Origin: CADEFX01 sp050260355
Lineage (GTDB): Bacteria > Pseudomonadota > Alphaproteobacteria > Rhizobiales > Hyphomicrobiaceae
Reading direction: 5' to 3'
Assembly (NCBI GenBank): GCA_050260355.1
Contig: JBLNBZ010000043.1
Span: 52,367 to 116,366, forward strand
Length of the DNA: 64,000 nt
In this document: positions 42,196 to 51,069 of the stretch, piece after piece
Layout of the letters: each line of letters starts with the position of its first letter
Position numbering within the stretch: position 1 is the stretch's first letter
Notes under the pieces: generated by a model
What the model was told of the DNA's origin: nothing
The model's input: the letters and a program-made list of their open reading frames with translations, nothing else
The model's database searches: none
Program-made: the position numbers and the translations under genes

Positions 42196-43599
42196 CTAAC
42201 CCAACTTCCGCTTCCAGGCCGTCTTCCGCGAGCTGTAGGCTTGATCTGCTTCTGCCCTCTTCCACGCCTTATAAAAAATCTCAGCAGATCGAGATTTGAG
42301 CGGATCGCCTGTGCCATGTGGAAGCGGCGTACCGCCCTCGCCGTACTTCCGGCCGCCTCGGTAGTTGGCGTAGCGCCGCGACCTGGTATAGCCCATTTGC
42401 AAATATTTACGCGCCATGTCGGCTCCGACGAAGTCATTCTCGCCGAGGTAGGTTTTGAACCTCGCGAAGACGGCCTTGCTGCTTTCACGCGCAACATCCG
42501 GTGTGCGGAAACGCCAGAGCGGCAGCAGCTCGGTCTTGTAGGGTTGGCAGACGAGCACGCCTTGTTCGCCCTTGCCGACCCGATACAGCTCCGGATGGCT
42601 CCGGTAATCGACGTCCGGCTTCCAGGCGTAGCCTGGCTCATCGAAGTTTGCTGGCGTGGGCGCCCGCTTGGCGCCGACCTTGCTCAGCAGTCTTTTGAAC
42701 GTCCTGGCGTTTGTGACTGCATGGCCGTCATTGGTGTTATTGAAATACGCCCACACGCGCTCGCATTTGATGCTCTTGACCCGATCCGCCCACACCTTGA
42801 GCTCGTCTCGCGTGTAGTCGTGCCGATACCATCGCTTGGTGCCATGGAAGCGGATGTAGACGTCGGGCGCGGTAACGATGAGCTCGTCAGGCAGTCGTGG
42901 CCCACTACACGAACAGAAAACAATGCCGGCCCCGCGGAAGGCCTCGTAGACCCGCTTATTCCACCAGCTCTTGTGTCGGAATTCCACGACGTTGCGCTGC
43001 GCCGGGTCCAGCTGGGTGACGATCCGGTCCAACCTGGCGCGTGAGTACTTGAAGCTTGCCGGAAACTGGAACAGGAAGCATCCCATCACCGGGCCGAGCA
43101 GATCGGCGATCAGACCAAAGTCTTTGACCAGCTCGGCAGTGCGGGAAAATCGCCGTGTGTGCGTGATGAGCTCATTCACTTTCACCGTGTAGGCGAACCC
43201 ACGCTTGCGCGCCTGGCTGCGCCAGGCCTTCACGGCCGCGGTGGTCGGCCAGGAATAATACGGCGCATTGAGCTCGACGGTATTGAAGGCGCGTGCGTAG
43301 TGATCGAACCATTCGTCCGGTTGTGAGGCGGGCGGATAAAATCCTTTGCGCCAGTTCCAGTAAAACCATCCCGAACAGCCGACGTAACGCGTGAAAGCCA
43401 GCTTCCCGGGGGCCTGAGGCTCGGGAGCTTGAAGCATGCGCGCGCGATGCATTTTAGCGGCGCGCGCGAGGCTTTGCTTGCGCTGCTGGTCGCGGCGGAC
43501 CTCCCGCCGGGCAAGCCACTCCTCACGGCTCAAAAGCGGCCGTTTTCGAGATGATACCGCAGAGCTGGCAGTTGTCCTGGCGGGCTTCCGTTCTGGCAT
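42196..43599 (-). CDS. DUF72-DUF4385 fusion protein
   Basis: A 467-aa protein with a basic N-terminal helix (about 1-65), a DUF72 TIM-barrel (about 68-310: YVGCSGWFYWNWRKGFYP, FNTVELNAPYYSWP, VVEFRHKSWW, VYIRFHGTKRWYRHDY, WAYFNNTNDGHAV) and a C-terminal DUF4385 domain (about 320-440: YAWKPDVDYRSHPELYRVGK, VADMARKYLQMGYTRSRRYAN-like). Neither domain has a firm function; DUF72 is seen near repair genes. The fusion suggests they act together. It is third in a leftward operon. Confidence 0.85.
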   Translation of the reverse strand: MPERKPARTTASSAVSSRKRPLLSREEWLARREVRRDQQRKQSLARAAKMHRARMLQAPEPQAPGKLAFTRYVGCSGWFYWNWRKGFYPPASQPDEWFDHYARAFNTVELNAPYYSWPTTAAVKAWRSQARKRGFAYTVKVNELITHTRRFSRTAELVKDFGLIADLLGPVMGCFLFQFPASFKYSRARLDRIVTQLDPAQRNVVEFRHKSWWNKRVYEAFRGAGIVFCSCSGPRLPDELIVTAPDVYIRFHGTKRWYRHDYTRDELKVWADRVKSIKCERVWAYFNNTNDGHAVTNARTFKRLLSKVGAKRAPTPANFDEPGYAWKPDVDYRSHPELYRVGKGEQGVLVCQPYKTELLPLWRFRTPDVARESSKAVFARFKTYLGENDFVGADMARKYLQMGYTRSRRYANYRGGRKYGEGGTPLPHGTGDPLKSRSAEIFYKAWKRAEADQAYSSRKTAWKRKLG

Positions 43600-43614
43600 C
43601 AGTGTTCGAACTGC

Positions 43615-44475
43615 CTACAGGATCGGCTTGCCGCCGGTCACCGCAATCGTCGCTCCTGATACGTAGCTCGACAGCGGGTCCGCCAGCATGACAAAGGCCG
43701 TGGCGAGTTCCGCCGGCTGGCCGGGCCGCTTCATCGGCACCTGCTTTCCGAAATTCGTCACCGAGTCTTCCGGCAATGTCGACGGGATCAGCGGCGTCCA
43801 GATCGGCCCCGGCGCTACGGCGTTGGCACGGATTTCCTTGTCCGCCAGCATCTGAGCCAGGCCGGCCGTGAAGTTTTGGATAGCGCCTTTGGTGGTTGCG
43901 TAGGCCAGCAGGATTGGATTGGGCATGTCGGAGTTGATGCTGGCCGTGTTGATGATAGCGCCGCCGGCCTGCATATGCGGAATGGCTGCCTTGGTCAGGT
44001 AGAACATGGCGTGGATGTTGACCTTGAATGTCAGCTCCCATTCCTCATCCGAGATGTCGCCGATGTCCCGGAAGCTGGCCTGGTGCGCGGCGTTGTTGAC
44101 AAGAATGTCGATGCCCCCCAAGTCGGCCACCGCCTTATCGATGATTTTGCGGCAGTGCGCGGCATCCTGGATGTCACCCGGCATCAGCACCGCCTTGCGT
44201 CCGGCAGCCTCCACAAGCCCCCTCGTCTGTTCGGCATCGTCATGCTCGTCCAGATAGGAGATGAGGATGTCTGCGCCCTCGCGCGCATAGGCGATCGCGA
44301 CGGCACGGCCGATACCACTGTCGGCACCCGTGATGATGGCTTTCTTGCCCTTGAGTCGGCCGGAGCCTTGATAGCTGTCCTCGCCGTGGTCCGGCATCGG
44401 CTTCATTTTGGCCGTCCGACCGGGCATCTCCTGCTTCTGCTTAGGGAATGGCGGCTCTGGCCGTTTGGCACTCAT
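43615..44475 (-). CDS. YghA-type short-chain dehydrogenase
   Basis: A 286-aa classical SDR with a polar N-terminal extension (PEPPFPKQKQEMPGRTAKMKPMPDHGEDSY as landmarks PEPPFP and MPDHGEDSY) typical of YghA/GSP39-like stress dehydrogenases. It has TGADSGIGRAVAIAYAREGAD, NNAAHQASF, active-site Ser in TASINSDM, YATTKGA carrying Tyr and Lys, and APGPIWTPLIPS. The C-terminal GGKPIL is complete. Spacing is 2 bp to the upstream small gene and 15 bp to the DUF72-DUF4385 gene. Confidence 0.9.
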   Translation of the reverse strand: MSAKRPEPPFPKQKQEMPGRTAKMKPMPDHGEDSYQGSGRLKGKKAIITGADSGIGRAVAIAYAREGADILISYLDEHDDAEQTRGLVEAAGRKAVLMPGDIQDAAHCRKIIDKAVADLGGIDILVNNAAHQASFRDIGDISDEEWELTFKVNIHAMFYLTKAAIPHMQAGGAIINTASINSDMPNPILLAYATTKGAIQNFTAGLAQMLADKEIRANAVAPGPIWTPLIPSTLPEDSVTNFGKQVPMKRPGQPAELATAFVMLADPLSSYVSGATIAVTGGKPIL

Positions 44476-44477
44476 GA

Positions 44478-44783
44478 CTAATGACCTCGGCGCTTGCGGG
44501 TGGCCGCAGCTTTTTTCGCCGAAGCCGAGCGGGCGGCAGCCGGCCTCGAAGCGGCAGCTTTGCCGCCTACCCGTCCGCCCTTGTGCGCAGCCGGATGTCC
44601 CGTGCGGCGGCCTCGTCCGGATCCACCTCGCTGCTTGCCGCCGCCGTCATCTTTGTTGACGGTGGCCCACGCCCGGCGCTCCGCCTCCTTTTCCGGTACG
44701 CCGCGCTTTTCGTAACCCTCGGCGATATGGTCCGCCTTGCGTTCCTGCTTATCGGTGTATTTCGACTTGTCACCGCGCGGCAT
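44478..44783 (-). CDS. Small basic protein annotated in relatives as plasmid-stabilisation-like
   Basis: A 101-aa protein: a conserved N-terminal part DKSKYTDKQERKADHIAEGYEKRG and PEKEAERRAWATVNKDDGGG, then a Gly/Lys/Ala/Arg-rich tail resembling histone H1. Relatives in Rhizobiales are labelled plasmid stabilisation protein, but nothing shows such a role; a DNA-binding stress protein is more plausible. It is the first gene of an operon with the SDR and DUF72-DUF4385 genes. Confidence 0.72.
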   Translation of the reverse strand: MPRGDKSKYTDKQERKADHIAEGYEKRGVPEKEAERRAWATVNKDDGGGKQRGGSGRGRRTGHPAAHKGGRVGGKAAASRPAAARSASAKKAAATRKRRGH

Positions 44784-44813
44784 GGCGCACCTCCTTGGGG
44801 TCGGCGATCATCA

Positions 44814-44838
44814 AACCCGGGCATTGGATCGTTGTTCC
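44814..44838 (-). promoter_or_regulatory. EcfG-like promoter of the basic protein-SDR-DUF72 operon
   Basis: Minus-strand GGAAC (44838-44834), 16 bp, GGTT (44817-44814), 30 bp before the first gene. One mismatch in the -10 first base. Confidence 0.5.
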
Positions 44839-44909
44839 CGCCTTGCCGATGCGAGGTTGCGCACCATCTGTCTGATACTTTTCCAGACATCGAATCATCT
44901 GGACGGGCG

Positions 44910-46145
44910 ATGGCGAGACGATCGGGCAGCGCTGATCTTCCTTTGCATGGCGGCCGCGTGCCCGCCTGGCTGGGCCGGCGCATGTCCGCGCTCGGCGCCG
45001 TCATCTGTCAGGCCATCGTCCATCACTACGGCCGCGATGAGTTCCTGCGCCGGCTTTCGCACCCCTTCTGGTTCCAGTCCTTCGGCGCCGTGATGGGCAT
45101 GGACTGGCATTCGTCCGGCATCACCACCAGCGTCATCGGCGCGCTCAAGCGTGGCTTGGCGCCGCTGCAGGGTGAGCTCGGCATCCACGTCTGCGGCGGC
45201 CGCGGCAGGCATTCGCGGCGCACGCCCGCCGAACTGGCAATGCTCGGCGAACGTGTCGGCATCGATGCCACGGCTCTCACCCGTGCCAGCCGGTTGGTCG
45301 CCAAAGTCGACAGCGCCGCCGTGCAGGACGGCTTCGATTTGTACTTGCATGGCTTCTTCGTCACCGATGGTGGCAAGTGGACCGTCGTGCAGCAGGGAAT
45401 GAACGGACCCAAGCGACAGGCGCGGCGCTACCACTGGCATTCGCAAGGCCTCGCCAGCTTCGTCGAACAGCCCCACAGCGCCATCGATGGCCCAGGCCAG
45501 GGCAACATCATCAATCTGACCGATCGTCGTGCGGCGCGCTCGCGCGAGGCACAGCTGGAGCTGCTGTTGCATCTGGGCCCGGATGACATCGTTCGCGAGT
45601 ATGCTGCGCTGTCTGCTGCTCCATCCCTGCAGCCTGATCTTCCGCATCTCATCATGCCTGCGCACCATGACGTGCGCGGGAGCGACGTTTTTCTGCGTCG
45701 CCTGCATGGCACGCTCGCAGCCGCAGCGGACCGCGGACCTGCCGACTTCGCGCAATTGCTGCTGACGCCGGGGGTCGGTGCGCGCACGGTTGAGTCCCTG
45801 GCGATGGTCGCCGAGGTGCTGCACGGCGCGCCGGACCGCTTCGCGGACCCGGCCCGGTTCTCGCTGGCGCACGGTGGGAAGGATCGTCATCCCTACCCCG
45901 TGCCGCTCAAGGTCTATGACGAGACCATCCGCGTTCTGAAATCCGCGGTCCACAAAGCCAAGCTCGGCCATGCCGAAGAACTGCAGGCAATGCGCAGGCT
46001 CGACGATCAGGCGCGGCTTCTCGAGAGCACGGCCTCGGGCCCGTCGCTCGAGGTGTTCATCGCCAGTGAGCAGACGCGGTCACCCACCCTGGACGGTCGG
46101 TCAGTGTTTGGATGGGAGAAATCAAGCGCAGGCAAGACTGGGTAA
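44910..46145 (+). CDS. DUF763-domain protein
   Basis: A 411-aa protein: it begins SGSADLPLHGGRVPAWLGRRM, has FWFQSFGAVMGMDWHSSGITTSV, VQDGFDLYLHGFFVTDGGKW, VVQQGMNGPKRQARRYHWHS, HHDVRGSDVFLRRLHGTL and LLTPGVGARTVESLAMVAEVLHG, matching DUF763 across its length. The last of these resembles a helix-hairpin-helix, and the family has been noted in thermophiles and archaea; a nucleic-acid role is plausible but unproven. ATG 44910 is chosen over a long non-conserved upstream extension. Confidence 0.85.
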   Translation: MARRSGSADLPLHGGRVPAWLGRRMSALGAVICQAIVHHYGRDEFLRRLSHPFWFQSFGAVMGMDWHSSGITTSVIGALKRGLAPLQGELGIHVCGGRGRHSRRTPAELAMLGERVGIDATALTRASRLVAKVDSAAVQDGFDLYLHGFFVTDGGKWTVVQQGMNGPKRQARRYHWHSQGLASFVEQPHSAIDGPGQGNIINLTDRRAARSREAQLELLLHLGPDDIVREYAALSAAPSLQPDLPHLIMPAHHDVRGSDVFLRRLHGTLAAAADRGPADFAQLLLTPGVGARTVESLAMVAEVLHGAPDRFADPARFSLAHGGKDRHPYPVPLKVYDETIRVLKSAVHKAKLGHAEELQAMRRLDDQARLLESTASGPSLEVFIASEQTRSPTLDGRSVFGWEKSSAGKTG

Positions 46146-46386
46146 CCAGCGCAAATGCACCGGCGAAACCAAACGGGAACGGTGGCGTTCTGGGGAAGAC
46201 AATGAGCGCCATGAGCAAAGCACGTTCGCCGCGGCGCCGAGTGAACAGGATCAGGATCGCAATGAGTGGGTCACAGGCGACGAAAACGATGACGGGTGCG
46301 CAGACGTTGTGCCAGGAAGCCGATGTTGAATTCGAGCCAGGGCACTCCACGTCGACGTTCCAGCGCCTTGACCGGAGGCGCGACCA

Positions 46387-46971
46387 CTGACACCTGGCCC
46401 CATCAGCACCGCCGATCTGTTTGGTAGAGAGCGTTCACTGCCGGAAGGCTTCCGGTATGCTGCCGACCTTCTCGATACAGCACAGGAGCAGGCGCTGCTG
46501 CAGGCCATCCATGGCCTGCCCTTCAAGGAATTCGAGTTTCACGGCTTCACGGGCAAGCGGCGCGTGGTGTCGTTTGGCTGGCGGTACGACTTCAACGGCG
46601 GTGGGCTGCAAAAGACCGACGACATGCCACCGTTTCTGCTTGAGTTCCGCGTCGAGGCCGCGCGCTTCGCAAATATCGCACCTTCCGATCTGCAACAGGT
46701 CCTGGTGACGGAATACAAGCCTGGCGCTGCCATCGGCTGGCACAAGGACCGCTCGGTTTTCGGGGACGTGATCGGTGTCTCCTTTGCATCCTCCTGCCTT
46801 TTCCGGTTGCGCCGTCGGGACGGTGCAAAGTGGCAGCGCGCTCACGTTGTTCTGCAACCGCGGTCGGCATATCTGCTGCGCGGCGCGGCGCGGAGCCAGT
46901 GGGAGCACAGCATTCCAGCGGTAGACACACTGCGTTACTCCATCACCTTCAGGGAACTCCTGGCTTCCTAG
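46387..46971 (+). CDS. AlkB-like 2-oxoglutarate/Fe(II) dioxygenase, non-canonical start
   Basis: The protein demethylates alkylated bases in nucleic acids if active. About 194 aa: ADLFGRERSLPEGFRYAADLL, FKEFEFHGFTGKRRVVSFGW, the iron motif GWHKDR (His, Asp), VVLQPRSAYLLRGAAR and WEHSIPAV with the second iron His, then LRYSITFRE with the 2-oxoglutarate Arg. No ATG, GTG or TTG is in frame before the conserved N-terminus. CTG 46387 lies 8 bp after GGAGG, and ATC 46402 sits where relatives have Met. Either a rare start or a damaged one. Confidence 0.8.
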   Translation: MTPGPISTADLFGRERSLPEGFRYAADLLDTAQEQALLQAIHGLPFKEFEFHGFTGKRRVVSFGWRYDFNGGGLQKTDDMPPFLLEFRVEAARFANIAPSDLQQVLVTEYKPGAAIGWHKDRSVFGDVIGVSFASSCLFRLRRRDGAKWQRAHVVLQPRSAYLLRGAARSQWEHSIPAVDTLRYSITFRELLAS

Positions 46972-46976
46972 GCCAC

Positions 46977-48011
46977 CTATGTCGGGGTTCCCCACGTTGC
47001 GGCCTCTGCTTGCACGCTATCCCGCGCTATCCCCCCGGTGGCGATGAGATCGATGGCCTTTACCAAGCGTGCAGGGTCGAGATGATGGATCATGTGACCC
47101 GCCCCAGGAAGCACGTCGATGCGGCTGCCGGCGATCGCCCCGTGCAGGCGCCGGGCCTGGCGATCGACGTTGACAATCCCATCGGCGTCGCCGGCCATGA
47201 CGACCGTCGGACAACGGATCGACGCGTAATGGGGCGATAGCTGCTGCGCTGCGGATATAATATGCGAGGTATCTTGCGAGAATGCCTTGATCTGTGAAGG
47301 CCGCAGCGCCAACGGCATGGGAAATTCGCGCTCGAAGGTCGGCGAGATCGGTTGCGGCGCAAACATCTTGGCGATCAGGGGCCATCCCGTTACTTCGCCG
47401 ATCATTGGGGCGACGGTGTAGCTGATGAGGTCGCCGATAAGGGGAAGTGACGGCCCCGAAAATAGGGCCACATCGCTGCGCGCGGTTGGGAAGTAATAGC
47501 CCGACGCCAGCACCAACCCGCTCACGGACCCGGGGTGATGGATCGCCAACGCCAGCGCCACCAGCGTGCCCCACGAGTGACCAACGACAATGGGGCTGCC
47601 AAGCCCAAGCTGCGAAAAAGTCTTGGCAAACAACGTCGCCTGGTTAGCGGCGGTCCAGGCCCGGTCGCGTGGCCGTTCGCTGTGCCCGAACCCCGGGCGA
47701 TCGAATGCGATGGCGCGATACGCGGATGCAGCGTGATCCACCACCCCGCTGATGAGCATGTCCGCCACCATCGCGCCGTTGCCATGCAGAAAGACGACCG
47801 GCGGACCCCTGCCCCGCTCCACGTAATGCAGCCTGACGCCGTCGGCCGTAATGAATCGGCCTTTCGGTAGAAATGTCAGTTCTGCCTGCTCGGCGCGCCT
47901 ATTGACGAGCACGGCGGATGCGGCAAGTGCAGCCGCGGCGACACCCAGGATGCTGCTTGTGCGGACGGACGGACGCGACCGCCTTATAGCGGCTCGGAGC
48001 TCTCTTTGCAT
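46977..48011 (-). CDS. Membrane-anchored alpha/beta hydrolase
   Basis: A 344-aa protein with an N-terminal signal anchor (SSILGVAAAALAASAVLVN) and an alpha/beta-hydrolase domain: VVFLHGNGAM oxyanion loop, nucleophile in VVGHSWGTLVALAL, Asp in AGDADGIVNV, His in PGAGHMIHHLDP. It has a lid between about 190 and 250. The substrate is unknown. ATG 48011 is chosen to begin just before the anchor. A consensus EcfG promoter lies 79 bp upstream. Confidence 0.87.
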   Translation of the reverse strand: MQRELRAAIRRSRPSVRTSSILGVAAAALAASAVLVNRRAEQAELTFLPKGRFITADGVRLHYVERGRGPPVVFLHGNGAMVADMLISGVVDHAASAYRAIAFDRPGFGHSERPRDRAWTAANQATLFAKTFSQLGLGSPIVVGHSWGTLVALALAIHHPGSVSGLVLASGYYFPTARSDVALFSGPSLPLIGDLISYTVAPMIGEVTGWPLIAKMFAPQPISPTFEREFPMPLALRPSQIKAFSQDTSHIISAAQQLSPHYASIRCPTVVMAGDADGIVNVDRQARRLHGAIAGSRIDVLPGAGHMIHHLDPARLVKAIDLIATGGIARDSVQAEAATWGTPT

Positions 48012-48089
48012 GGTTGCGTCCTCGCTTGTTGCGGCTGCTGATGAACTGCGATTACGGCTGACTCGGCCTGGGCTGGTTGCCGGTTCGGT

Positions 48090-48114
48090 AACGGCGGTGC
48101 CGCAACAGTGTTCC
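48090..48114 (-). promoter_or_regulatory. EcfG-type promoter of the alpha/beta hydrolase gene
   Basis: Minus-strand GGAAC (48114-48110), 16 bp, CGTT (48093-48090). Confidence 0.7.
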
Positions 48115-48180
48115 GCGGCCGATTTGGCGCCCGCTCGGTCGAGCCGCATCGCCATCGGCTGTTAAAGCGCTGCCGGCGGG

Positions 48181-48205
48181 GGAACGGCCCATGGTCCAGC
48201 TCGTT
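48181..48205 (+). promoter_or_regulatory. EcfG-type promoter of the SDR-alcohol dehydrogenase operon
   Basis: GGAAC (48181-48185), 16 bp, CGTT (48202-48205), 34 bp before the SDR start. Together with the leftward site at 48090-48114 this makes the intergenic region a divergent stress promoter. Confidence 0.75.
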
Positions 48206-48239
48206 CTAAACAAGCACCCTTTTGAATGGAGCAAGCGGA

Positions 48240-49031
48240 ATGGCGCAAAATTTACGACTCCTCGCCGTGGTAACGGGCGCCTCCACCGGCATCGGTTACG
48301 AACTGGCCAAATGTTGCGCCGAGGAGGGGTTCGATCTGATCGTCGTCGCCGACGAGCCGGAGATAACAAAGGCCGCAAAAGATTTCGAGGCATTGGGCGC
48401 CAGGGTCGAAGCCCTGCAGGCCGACCTCGCGGAGGTCGATGGCGTCGACAAGCTCTGTGCGGCGATCGGGGAACGCCCGGTTGAAGCCCTGTTGGCCAAT
48501 GCCGGCCGCGGCTTGGGCAAGGGCTTTCTCGATCAGGATTTCGATGACGTCCTGCGCGTCATCAACACCAACATCACCGGGACGGTCTACCTCATTCAAA
48601 GGCTCGGTCGCGACATGCGGGAGCGTGGCCGTGGCCGCATCCTGATCACGGGCTCGATCGCCGGCTTCGTGCCGGGCACCTATCAGGCCGTGTACAACGC
48701 CAGCAAGGCATTCCTGGATTCCTTCTCCTTTGCGCTTCGGGCCGAGCTCAAGGATACCGGCGTCACCGTCACCTGCCTGATGCCCGGCGCCACCGAGACG
48801 GAATTCTTCGCCCGCGCCGACATGCTCGACACCAAAGTCGGCCAGGGCAAAAAGGACGATGCCGCCGATGTCGCCCGCACCGGCTTCAAAGCCATGATGA
48901 AGGGTGAAGGCGACGTGGTGACTGGCTGGCACAACAAGCTGCAATCCGCGATCGCCAACGTCACGCCGGCCTCCATCCTTGCCGAGCAGCATCGCAAACA
49001 GGCCGAGCCCGGCTCTGCTTCCCGTTATTAG
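48240..49031 (+). CDS. Short-chain dehydrogenase/reductase
   Basis: A 263-aa classical SDR: VTGASTGIGYELAKCCAEEG, ALLANAGRGLGKGF, active-site Ser in ITGSIAGFVPGT, YNASKAFLDSFSFAL with Tyr and Lys, and CLMPGATETEF. It belongs to the DltE/YdfG-like group; the substrate is unknown. The alcohol dehydrogenase gene follows after 9 bp, and the pair is driven by the EcfG promoter at 48181. Confidence 0.88.
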   Translation: MAQNLRLLAVVTGASTGIGYELAKCCAEEGFDLIVVADEPEITKAAKDFEALGARVEALQADLAEVDGVDKLCAAIGERPVEALLANAGRGLGKGFLDQDFDDVLRVINTNITGTVYLIQRLGRDMRERGRGRILITGSIAGFVPGTYQAVYNASKAFLDSFSFALRAELKDTGVTVTCLMPGATETEFFARADMLDTKVGQGKKDDAADVARTGFKAMMKGEGDVVTGWHNKLQSAIANVTPASILAEQHRKQAEPGSASRY

Positions 49032-49040
49032 GAGCGCGTC

Positions 49041-50210
49041 ATGAAAGCCCTGTGCTGGCACGGCAAAAGCGACATGCGGTACGAGACGGTTCCGGACCCG
49101 AAGATCCTGGATCCGCGCGATGCGATCATCAAGGTCACTGCCTGCGCCATCTGTGGCTCCGATTTGCACATCTACAACGGCGTTATCCCCGAGATGGAAA
49201 AAGGGGACGTGATCGGCCACGAGACGATGGGCGAGGTGGTAGAGGTCGGTCGGGACAACACCAAGCTCAAGGTCGGCGATCGTGTGGTGGTGCCTTTCAC
49301 CATCTCTTGCGGCGAGTGCTTCTTCTGCAAACGCGGTTTCTACTCAGGCTGTGAACGATCGAACCCTGACGCTGCAAAGGCTGCCAAGCTATGGGGCCAC
49401 TCGCCGGCCGGGCTCTTTGGCTACTCGCACCTCCTTGGGGGCTACGCGGGTGGGCAAGCCGAATACCTGCGCGTCCCATTCGCCGACGTGGGTCCGATCA
49501 AGATCCCGCAAGGCCTCAGCGACGATCAAGTCCTGTTTCTTTCGGACATCTTTCCAACCGGCTACATGGCTGCCGACTTCTGCAACATCAAAGGCGGCGA
49601 GACGATTGCCGTCTGGGGTTGCGGACCTGTCGGGCAATTCGCAATCCGCAGCGCCTTCATGCTTGGGGCGGAGCGTGTAATCGCTATCGATACCGTGCCG
49701 GAGCGATTGGCGATGGCGAAGGCGGCCGGCGCGAAGACGCTCGACTTCATGAAGGAGGATATCTACGAGCGCATCCAGGACCTCACCAACGGACGAGGCG
49801 CCGATGCGTGCATCGATGCTGTCGGCACCGAGCCGGATTCGACTGCGAGCTTCGACTCGGTGGTCGATCGGGTCAAGGTGGCGACCTTCATGGGCACCGA
49901 CCGACCCCATGTCCTGCGCCAGGCAATCCATTGCTGCCGCAATTTCGGTACGGTCTCGATCGTGGGTGTGTATGGCGGGTTCGTTGACAAGATTCCCATG
50001 GGCTCGGCCATCAACCGCGGCCTGACCTTGCGAATGGCACAAACGCCCGTGCAGCACTACCTGCCCAAACTCCTGCAATTGGTCGAAGAGGGCCGCATTG
50101 ACCCCTCTTTCGTGATCACCGATCGGGCATCGCTCGAGGACGGCCCGGCCCTCTATAAGAAATTCCGCGATCGGCAGAATGGCTGCATCAAGGTCGTGAT
50201 GAAGCCATAG
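49041..50210 (+). CDS. Zinc-dependent alcohol dehydrogenase, formaldehyde-dehydrogenase-like
   Basis: A 389-aa medium-chain dehydrogenase. The catalytic zinc site is CAICGSDLHIY and GHETMGEVVEVG; the structural zinc loop CGECFFCKRGFYSGC has four cysteines. The insertion around LWGHSPAGLFGYSHLLGGYAGGQAEY matches glutathione-independent formaldehyde/threonine-type dehydrogenases. NAD binding is WGCGPVGQFAIRSAFMLG. It probably oxidises an aldehyde or alcohol under stress. Its 3' end overlaps the convergent DUF72 gene by 23 bp. Confidence 0.9.
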   Translation: MKALCWHGKSDMRYETVPDPKILDPRDAIIKVTACAICGSDLHIYNGVIPEMEKGDVIGHETMGEVVEVGRDNTKLKVGDRVVVPFTISCGECFFCKRGFYSGCERSNPDAAKAAKLWGHSPAGLFGYSHLLGGYAGGQAEYLRVPFADVGPIKIPQGLSDDQVLFLSDIFPTGYMAADFCNIKGGETIAVWGCGPVGQFAIRSAFMLGAERVIAIDTVPERLAMAKAAGAKTLDFMKEDIYERIQDLTNGRGADACIDAVGTEPDSTASFDSVVDRVKVATFMGTDRPHVLRQAIHCCRNFGTVSIVGVYGGFVDKIPMGSAINRGLTLRMAQTPVQHYLPKLLQLVEEGRIDPSFVITDRASLEDGPALYKKFRDRQNGCIKVVMKP

Positions 50211-51021
50211 CCTTGTTCCTCCCTACCAGTATGTTCCGGCCGGCGCTCTTCACTGCGCTGATCCGGAGCATGGTCATCAGCCGACGCGCGTCGACCGGCG
50301 CAGCGCTCTTTTGATCGTTGTCGAAGAACACGAACACCATCTTTCCCTGCCGGCGCCACTTTCGGATGTGTTTGGACCATTCTGCAAGGGTCGCGTCCGA
50401 ATAATGGTCCTTGTAGCGCCCATCCGGCCCATGTCCGCGGATGTATACGTGTTTGGCCGTGGCCATCCACGGCGCGGGCGCGTGGTGATGATCGGAGATA
50501 CAGAGCGAGACGTTGTGGTCGCGCAGCACTTGCAGAACATCGCGCGCGTACCAGCTCGGATGGCGGAATTCAAAGGCGTGCAAATAATGTCGCGGTAACA
50601 ATCGCAGGAAGCGCTCGAGCCGCACGGGATCGGCCGCGAACTGGGGCGGTAGTTGGAACAGTACCGGGCCGGCTTTGCGCCCAAGCGCTTTCAGCCGCGT
50701 CGCCATCAGGTCGAGCGAATTCTGGCAGGTGTGCTCGTTGAGGCGCTTCCAGTGCGTGATGAACTTCGATGCCTTCCAGGCAAACAGGAAGTCAGCAGGG
50801 GTCTGCTGACGCCAACCCCTTACGGCCTCGAGGGAGGGCGTCCGATAAAAAGAGAAATTGACTTCAGCGGACGCGAACCGCGTCGCGTACCAAGCGAGCC
50901 ACTCCTTCTTTGGCACCTCGGCGGGATAGAAGGGCCCGCGCCACCCATCATAGGTCCAGCCCGACGTCCCGACCCAAATGCCTTTCTCGGGACGGGCCTT
51001 GCTCTCCTTTATGAGGGACAT
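50188..51021 (-). CDS. DUF72-family protein
   Basis: A 277-aa TIM-barrel protein: WVGTSGWTYDGWRGPFYP, SAEVNFSFYRTPS, FAWKASKFITHWKRLN, VLFQLPPQFAAD, FEFRHPSWYARDV, YIRGHGPDGRYKDHY and VFFDNDQKSAAPVDA. It is a single-domain relative of the N-terminal part of the fusion protein at 42196. The family (YecE) has no confirmed activity. A consensus EcfG promoter lies 48 bp upstream. Confidence 0.88.
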   Translation of the reverse strand: MSLIKESKARPEKGIWVGTSGWTYDGWRGPFYPAEVPKKEWLAWYATRFASAEVNFSFYRTPSLEAVRGWRQQTPADFLFAWKASKFITHWKRLNEHTCQNSLDLMATRLKALGRKAGPVLFQLPPQFAADPVRLERFLRLLPRHYLHAFEFRHPSWYARDVLQVLRDHNVSLCISDHHHAPAPWMATAKHVYIRGHGPDGRYKDHYSDATLAEWSKHIRKWRRQGKMVFVFFDNDQKSAAPVDARRLMTMLRISAVKSAGRNILVGRNKAMASSRP

Positions 51022-51069
51022 TGTGCGCGCTATCCGGATGGTCGTCTGCAGCCGGCAGTGTGCCTGCAA

